Program-made: the position numbers and the translations under genes
Notes under the pieces: model-generated
The model's database searches: none
The model's input: the letters and a program-made list of their open reading frames with translations, nothing else
What the model was told of the DNA's origin: nothing
Shown here: in pieces, positions 32,870-36,181 of the stretch
How positions within the stretch are numbered: position 1 is the first letter of the stretch
How the letters are laid out: each line of letters starts with the position of its first letter
DNA from: a virus
Direction: 5' to 3' (one strand)
Virus record (IMG/VR): IMGVR_UViG_3300034119_000303
Location: 1-36,181 of that record
DNA: 36,181 nt

Positions 32870-33208
32870 TTATACAATAATTAAAGTTGTTCCTACAGGA
32901 ATAGTAAGTGTTTTACCAACACACATTGCTAATGGTGATTGATAAGTAAAATTTCCTGGTGTAGGTAATGTTATATCTTCATTGATACAACCCACTGATT
33001 GAAAGCCATTAGCCCAAATACTTACACCCAACACTTGATTAGAGCCACCAAGTTGTGCTGCAAAATCTTCAACAGTTATTGCTCCAGCCAAATATGCATC
33101 ATCTCTTCTAGGATCCTTGAGTCCTACAGGAAGTAATGTTTTTGCGGTATCAACAGAAGTAACTACTCTTTTTCCTTTAATCCAAGAAATAAAATTTAGA
33201 ATATCCAT
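32870..33208 (-). CDS. Short protein with the MDILNF fibre-leader module
   Basis: A 112-residue protein. Residues 1-55 (MDILNFISWIKGKRVVTSVD, then LLPVGLKDPRRDDAYLAGAI) match residues 1-55 of the collagen-like fibre with only a few changes. The rest is a short beta end (TLPTPGNFTYQSPLAMCVGK). It may be a mini-fibre, a plug, or a donor for fibre-module exchange. Promoter element copy 3 lies in front of it, so it is the first gene of the downstream fibre operon. No other function is seen. Confidence 0.7.
   Translation of the reverse strand: MDILNFISWIKGKRVVTSVDTAKTLLPVGLKDPRRDDAYLAGAITVEDFAAQLGGSNQVLGVSIWANGFQSVGCINEDITLPTPGNFTYQSPLAMCVGKTLTIPVGTTLIIV
33190..33208 (-). repeat. Direct DNA repeat at fibre start, copy B
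   Basis: Same 19 bases as at 30920-30938, again covering the start of a fibre gene. A diverged relative covers the start of the gene at 31498. Such repeats would let recombination swap fibre bodies behind a common leader. Confidence 0.8.
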
Positions 33209-33236
33209 GATTTATTTTTTTAATACATATATACAC

Positions 33237-33251
33237 TATAATATACTAAAA
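33237..33251 (-). promoter_or_regulatory. Putative phage promoter element, copy 3
   Basis: Minus strand TTTTAGTATATTATA, about 28 bases before the ATG at 33208, and just after the terminator at 33266-33292. Exact match to copies 1 and 2. Confidence 0.72.
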
Positions 33252-33265
33252 AATTATCATATAAA

Positions 33266-33292
33266 CAAAAAACCCTGGAAATTATTCCAGGG
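33266..33292 (-). terminator. Rho-independent terminator before the fibre operon
   Basis: Minus strand CCCTGGAA pairs with TTCCAGGG around a short A/T loop, followed by TTTTTTG. It follows the stop of the small gene at 33311. Confidence 0.85.
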
Positions 33293-33310
33293 CTCATTGT
33301 TTGTAGTGTG

Positions 33311-33472
33311 TTAGTCTTCTTTACCTATCTCAGTAATCTCCTGCTGATTAGCTGGAAACAATACAGCTAGTGCTTGTACTAAGTATGCTGCATCCTGTAA
33401 AGAGTATGCACCTTTCTTAAACCCTTGATCTAATGCTTGGTTTAAGACTTGAATTGCTTGTTCTTGATTCAT
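33311..33472 (-). CDS. Small helical protein, 53 residues
   Basis: The best start is the ATG at 33472, which overlaps the TGA of the previous gene (ATGA), not a farther upstream ATG at 33523 whose added residues (MVCCRSYRFTSNRITSN) lie wholly inside the preceding gene. The product, MNQEQAIQVLNQALDQGFKK then GAYSLQDAAYLVQALAVL, is two helices. It follows the pattern of short phage proteins of unknown role. A terminator lies just behind it. Confidence 0.7.
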   Translation of the reverse strand: MNQEQAIQVLNQALDQGFKKGAYSLQDAAYLVQALAVLFPANQQEITEIGKED

Positions 33473-33687
33473 ATTGCTTGTAATTCTGTTACTTGTAAAT
33501 CTGTAAGACCTGCAACAAACCATTCAAAACCCATCATAATTCTAATGTGTTTTTCATTTCTTGCTAATGCAGCTGTCTCATCTTCAGTTAAAGTTTCTTT
33601 AGCTTTTAACTCATTGATTAAGTTAACGCTATCATAAGCAGCAGATACTGATTTTGCTACTTCTTCTGATGTGTAAGTAATTTCCAT
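33469..33687 (-). CDS. Small helical protein, 72 residues
   Basis: A 72-residue helical protein, rich in Glu, Ala and Lys: YTSEEVAKSVSAAYDSVNLI, then KETLTEDETAALARNEKHIR, ending in DLQVTELQAI. It is coupled to the next gene by ATGA overlap. A TATATTTG box lies only 4 bases before its start. It may be a small chaperone or assembly factor for the fibre upstream; no domain is known to me. Confidence 0.65.
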   Translation of the reverse strand: MEITYTSEEVAKSVSAAYDSVNLINELKAKETLTEDETAALARNEKHIRIMMGFEWFVAGLTDLQVTELQAI

Positions 33688-33691
33688 ATTG

Positions 33692-33699
33692 CAAATATA
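33692..33699 (-). promoter_or_regulatory. Host-type -7 box abutting a start codon
   Basis: Minus strand TATATTTG fits TAnnTTTG. It ends 4 bases before the ATG at 33687, so a transcript from it would have almost no 5' leader. Short match, so chance is possible. Confidence 0.4.
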
Positions 33700-33707
33700 T
33701 TAAAAAA

Positions 33708-35045
33708 TTAAGTTGATAATAAAATTTTGTAGTTAGCACCATTAATTCTAACTGTCCAATAATGTGTTTGTGATGCAGCAGCGTTGGTTACTGTACCAGC
33801 ATTATATGCAGCTGATCCTACAACAAATTGATTATTTCCTGTAGCTGTAGCTTCATATCCTAATATTGTAGAACCATTAAAATTTCCAGATGATGTATTT
33901 CCTCCAATTGCAGTATTTGTTCCTCCACTAGTATTAAAATATAAAGCACCAGGACCAACAGCTGTATTGTTACTACCGGTAGTATTTGAATATAATGCAT
34001 CATAACCATTAGCTACATTATTACCACCAGTAGTGTTGCTGAATGAAGAACGGTATCCAACTGCTGTATTATTAAGTCCAGTTGTATTATTGTATCCTGC
34101 ATTTGTACCTATTGCAATATTAGAAGATCCAGTTGTATTTCTAAGCAGTGCAAAACTACCAACTGCAACATTATAACCACCAGTAGTAGTATCTCTAAGT
34201 GCACTGGTTCCCATTGCAACATTTCCAATACAGCCATTCATATTTTGACCTGCTCCAACTCCAATACCTATGCATTCTGTAGCAGATAAAGCATTTGAAA
34301 AAGCTGCGGCTCCAATAGCTACACATGAAGATATACCATTTGCATTCAACATTGTATTATTTCCAATAGCAACATTTTGAGTACCAGCTATATTTGCTGA
34401 CATTGCACTACCACCTATAGCTACATTATTATTACCAGTAGTGTTATTAAATAACGAGGCTAAACCTATTGCCGTATTATTACTTCCAGTAGTGTTAGAT
34501 CTTAGCGCATTTAAACCAACCGCTGAATTGCTACCACCCGTAGTGTTGAAACTCATAGCTGCAGTTCCTATTGCTGTGTTATTAGAACCTGATATATTAC
34601 TTTTTAAAGCAGAGTCACCATAAGATACATTAGATGCTATATTACCTTTACCGTTATTCCATATAGTTAAATCAGTAGCATTTGATTCTAACCAAGCTGG
34701 TGCTCCAGCAACTATATTACCGCTTCCTAAAAGGGAAGTACCATTAACTGTTTTTAAATCTAATGATATACATGCTCCAGAACCTCCTGGTAAACCACAT
34801 CCATTTATACCCCAACCAGGTCCTGTAAATTGTATATTTTGTGTTTGATATGGAGGATTACCATACCAATCATAAACATTTATACCAGCAACTTGGGATT
34901 TAAAATCAGCAAATGTTGCAGCTAATGTATTACCTTTTAAACTGCTACCTATTGATAAAGGTATAACAGCATTATCAGGAATTGTTGAGATTAAGTTTTG
35001 AGATATTACCGGATATCCAAAATTAAATTGTCCTAAGAAACTCAT
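33708..35045 (-). CDS. Tail fibre with NTAxG repeats
   Basis: A 445-residue fibre. The N-terminus (MSFLGQFNFGYPVISQNLIS) differs from the two other leader types. Residues about 130-390 contain a long run of NTAIG/NVAIG repeats, each about 20-25 residues with the pattern SNTTGSNNTAIG, which fold as a trimeric beta-roll rod. The tip is GYEATATGNNQFVVGSAAYN followed by HYWTVRINGANYKILLST. It is the first of the fibre genes in transcription order, with a promoter element at 35068-35082. No S74 chaperone is attached. Host binding is the likely job. Confidence 0.85.
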   Translation of the reverse strand: MSFLGQFNFGYPVISQNLISTIPDNAVIPLSIGSSLKGNTLAATFADFKSQVAGINVYDWYGNPPYQTQNIQFTGPGWGINGCGLPGGSGACISLDLKTVNGTSLLGSGNIVAGAPAWLESNATDLTIWNNGKGNIASNVSYGDSALKSNISGSNNTAIGTAAMSFNTTGGSNSAVGLNALRSNTTGSNNTAIGLASLFNNTTGNNNVAIGGSAMSANIAGTQNVAIGNNTMLNANGISSCVAIGAAAFSNALSATECIGIGVGAGQNMNGCIGNVAMGTSALRDTTTGGYNVAVGSFALLRNTTGSSNIAIGTNAGYNNTTGLNNTAVGYRSSFSNTTGGNNVANGYDALYSNTTGSNNTAVGPGALYFNTSGGTNTAIGGNTSSGNFNGSTILGYEATATGNNQFVVGSAAYNAGTVTNAAASQTHYWTVRINGANYKILLST

Positions 35046-35067
35046 ATTTACAAAATTAATGTATTAT

Positions 35068-35082
35068 TACAATATACTAAAA
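35068..35082 (-). promoter_or_regulatory. Putative phage promoter element, copy 4
   Basis: Minus strand TTTTAGTATATTGTA, one change from the 15-base element, about 22 bases before the ATG at 35045 and just after the terminator at 35097-35123. Confidence 0.68.
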
Positions 35083-35096
35083 CTTTCTGAATAAAC

Positions 35097-35123
35097 AAAA
35101 TCCCCAGTTAAAAAACTGAGGAT
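35097..35123 (-). terminator. Rho-independent terminator after the DUF3310 and membrane-protein genes
   Basis: Minus strand ATCCTCAGTT pairs with AACTGGGGAT (one G-U pair) around TTTT, followed by TTTTG. A second hairpin, TTAACC/GGTTAA at 35136-35153, lies just upstream. Together they end the right-hand operon before the fibre promoter. Confidence 0.8.
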
Positions 35124-35175
35124 TTCAAAAGTTACTTAACCACAACAGGTTAAAATGCGCGAGAAACAGGGAGAG

Positions 35176-35370
35176 TTAAGCAACCAATAAACCAAGTAAG
35201 AATGCTAAGACTAACATTATACCAATTATCATATTGGCAACATGTCTACCTTCAGTGTCATCCTCATAGTAATTATGTATTCTATTTAGTACAGGTTTGT
35301 TCATTGCATTGGCAACACCCCAAAGTACAAAGATAAAACCTACTAAAATCAGTATAAGTATAATTTTCAT
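35176..35370 (-). CDS. Small two-helix membrane protein
   Basis: A 64-residue protein. The first helix, MKIILILILVGFIFVLWGVA, and the last, ANMIIGIMLVLAFLLGLLVA, are strongly hydrophobic, joined by a polar loop with RIHNYYEDDTEG. It could be a holin-like or superinfection-related membrane protein; nothing more specific is visible. A TATATTTG box lies 5 bases before the start. It is followed by the terminator at 35097. Confidence 0.7.
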   Translation of the reverse strand: MKIILILILVGFIFVLWGVANAMNKPVLNRIHNYYEDDTEGRHVANMIIGIMLVLAFLLGLLVA

Positions 35371-35375
35371 GACAA

Positions 35376-35383
35376 CAAATATA
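35376..35383 (-). promoter_or_regulatory. Host-type -7 box abutting the membrane-protein start
   Basis: Minus strand TATATTTG fits TAnnTTTG. It ends 5 bases before the ATG at 35370, which would give a leaderless or nearly leaderless message. Confidence 0.42.
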
Positions 35384-35393
35384 GAAATAAATT

Positions 35394-35753
35394 CTATTTA
35401 TCCAAACTATCTATTCTCTTTTGAAGATATACTACAGCTTTCTGTAGATCTTCTTTATGCTTTCCCGGATTCTTTTTACCAGCTCTTACTACATACTTAA
35501 TAACATTACCTAAGTAGAAGTCTTTATCTAGACCCCACGCTTCTAATACCTTAAATACTTCATATGAATTAGTCTCACCTCCATAGTATGCAGGTCTTGG
35601 TCCGGCAGAAATTTCTATAACTCTACCAGTCAAATCTTTTTCCTGAGTTAGAATATCTCTGGTTGGACAAACAATGCTAGTATTTCTACCAATAATTCCA
35701 TCTGCCATAGTGGAGTAAGGAGAAACCGGAGAACTATTTTTTTCATCACTCAT
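35394..35753 (-). CDS. DUF3310 (SaV-like) protein
   Basis: A 119-residue protein. The C-terminal half, YEVFKVLEAWGLDKDFYLGN followed by VIKYVVRAGKKNPGKHKEDL and QKAVVYLQKRID, matches DUF3310, a small helical phage family sometimes linked to nucleotide metabolism. The N-terminal third is probably flexible. It overlaps no gene but is 2 bases from the GroES-like gene. The family call is strong; its biochemical role is unsettled. Confidence 0.85.
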   Translation of the reverse strand: MSDEKNSSPVSPYSTMADGIIGRNTSIVCPTRDILTQEKDLTGRVIEISAGPRPAYYGGETNSYEVFKVLEAWGLDKDFYLGNVIKYVVRAGKKNPGKHKEDLQKAVVYLQKRIDSLDK

Positions 35754-35755
35754 AA

Positions 35756-36049
35756 CTACCAGATTATGATAACATCACCTTCATTAAGTACAAGCTTGAT
35801 AGTACCATCTATTTCTATACGCTCAACTGATTCCATGTTAAGAGCTGATGTACGTACATATACCTGGTCTCCAACCTTTACTTCTTCTACTTTATCTCCT
35901 ACTGCATATACAGTAAGTTTATTCCAAAGCTTAGCTGCTTCTTGCATGATAGCTTCTTCATCTTTTGCTGACAATTCAACAATAGACTTTTTTCTTTGTG
36001 GAACATCTAACAAGATTGTTCTACCTCTTAGTGATTTAAATGCTGACAT
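35756..36049 (-). CDS. GroES-like co-chaperonin candidate
   Basis: A 97-residue protein. The order of elements follows GroES: an N-terminal beta strand (TILLDVPQRK), a loop KKSIVELSAKDEEA in the place of the mobile loop (with I23-V24-E25-L26 similar to the IVL-type contact), then KLTVYAVGDKVEEVKVGDQV and finally KLVLNEGDVIII, as in the GroES barrel. GroES caps GroEL and helps fold proteins, and phages such as T4 (gp31) use their own version for the capsid protein. It lies at the start of the structural half, which fits. Sequence identity is low, so it is a candidate. Confidence 0.6.
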   Translation of the reverse strand: MSAFKSLRGRTILLDVPQRKKSIVELSAKDEEAIMQEAAKLWNKLTVYAVGDKVEEVKVGDQVYVRTSALNMESVERIEIDGTIKLVLNEGDVIIIW

Positions 36050-36181
36050 TATTTATTCTTTAATGTTATTACTTTTACTACTGCCATTTGAGCATTTAGG
36101 ATTTCCCCTACTGCATGATCAAACAACAAACTTTTTAACGGGGCTCTTTCAGCTTCATAGTTTTTCTTTAATATCTCCGCC
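36049..36181 (-). CDS. C-terminal end of an unknown gene
   Basis: The frame that ends with TAA at 36049-36051 (overlapping the next ATG as TAATG) stays open to the right edge. The visible 43 residues, ILKKNYEAERAPLKSLLFDH then ILNAQMAVVKVITLKNK, are helical. The start and identity are outside this window. The coupling suggests it belongs to the same operon as the GroES-like gene. Confidence 0.65.
   Translation of the reverse strand, partial: AEILKKNYEAERAPLKSLLFDHAVGEILNAQMAVVKVITLKNK

Noticed and set aside
33473-33523. A 17-residue N-terminal extension of the small gene at 33311-33472
   Set aside because: It would lie wholly inside the previous gene; the ATGA overlap at 33469-33472 gives the natural start.
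1-36181. tRNA or rRNA genes and an alternative genetic code
   Set aside because: No cloverleaf-like sequence was noticed by eye, and TAA, TAG and TGA all behave as normal stops at gene ends. The single in-frame TAA at 21478 is not enough to propose stop-codon reassignment.

Overview
This window looks like the late (structural and lysis) half of a double-stranded DNA tailed bacteriophage. It is AT-rich, very densely packed, and every supported gene lies on the minus strand, so transcription runs from the right end to the left end. The terminase large subunit, large portal, scaffold-like protein and major capsid protein stand in the usual head-assembly order. The host is probably a member of the Bacteroidota: candidate promoters carry the TAnnTTTG type -7 box of that phylum, strong Shine-Dalgarno sites are rare, and leaders before start codons are A-rich. 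Several proteins resemble, from memory, uncultured aquatic Bacteroidota phages. The exact phage family cannot be set from this window, and no tape measure, polymerase or primase is seen in it.

In transcription order (right to left): 36181-35394 holds the tail of an unknown gene, a GroES-like co-chaperonin candidate and a DUF3310 protein. 35370-35176 is a small membrane protein. 35045-23098 is a long receptor-binding region: fibres with NTAxG repeats, a fibre with a self-cleaving S74 chaperone, a collagen-like fibre with a carbohydrate-binding-like module and a DUF1566-like end, a beta-helix protein, and several small proteins. Several of these share one of two N-terminal leader modules, as expected for a modular set of fibres mounted on a common baseplate. 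23016-22030 is an overlapping lysis cassette of two membrane proteins and an M15 peptidase. 22002-21253 carries three small genes, the last split by an in-frame stop, and ends in a terminator.

A new promoter at about 21165 opens the packaging and head operon (21137-10188): small helical, winged-helix-like, HU-like and zinc-binding proteins, a PD-(D/E)XK nuclease, a conserved gene next to the terminase, TerL, portal, scaffold and major capsid protein, closed by a strong terminator at 10141-10169. From 10094 to 4607 come a capsid-associated protein, six small very basic proteins that resemble families also found in giant eukaryotic viruses, an inserted HNH endonuclease, a neck or adaptor protein and a Dps-like ferritin-fold protein. 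From 4543 to 1 come a major tail or structural protein with its own promoter and terminator, a second structural protein, a zinc-ribbon miniprotein and a very cysteine-rich repeat protein that runs off the left edge.

The most notable observations are: a homing-type endonuclease that has captured the start of the neck gene; a cluster of basic double-glycine proteins; a Dps-like protein with the ferroxidase ligand spacing intact; a 15-base promoter element repeated exactly three times and once with one mismatch; a recurring leader sequence before start codons; and a basic miniprotein gene split by TAA exactly where its relatives have a lysine codon.
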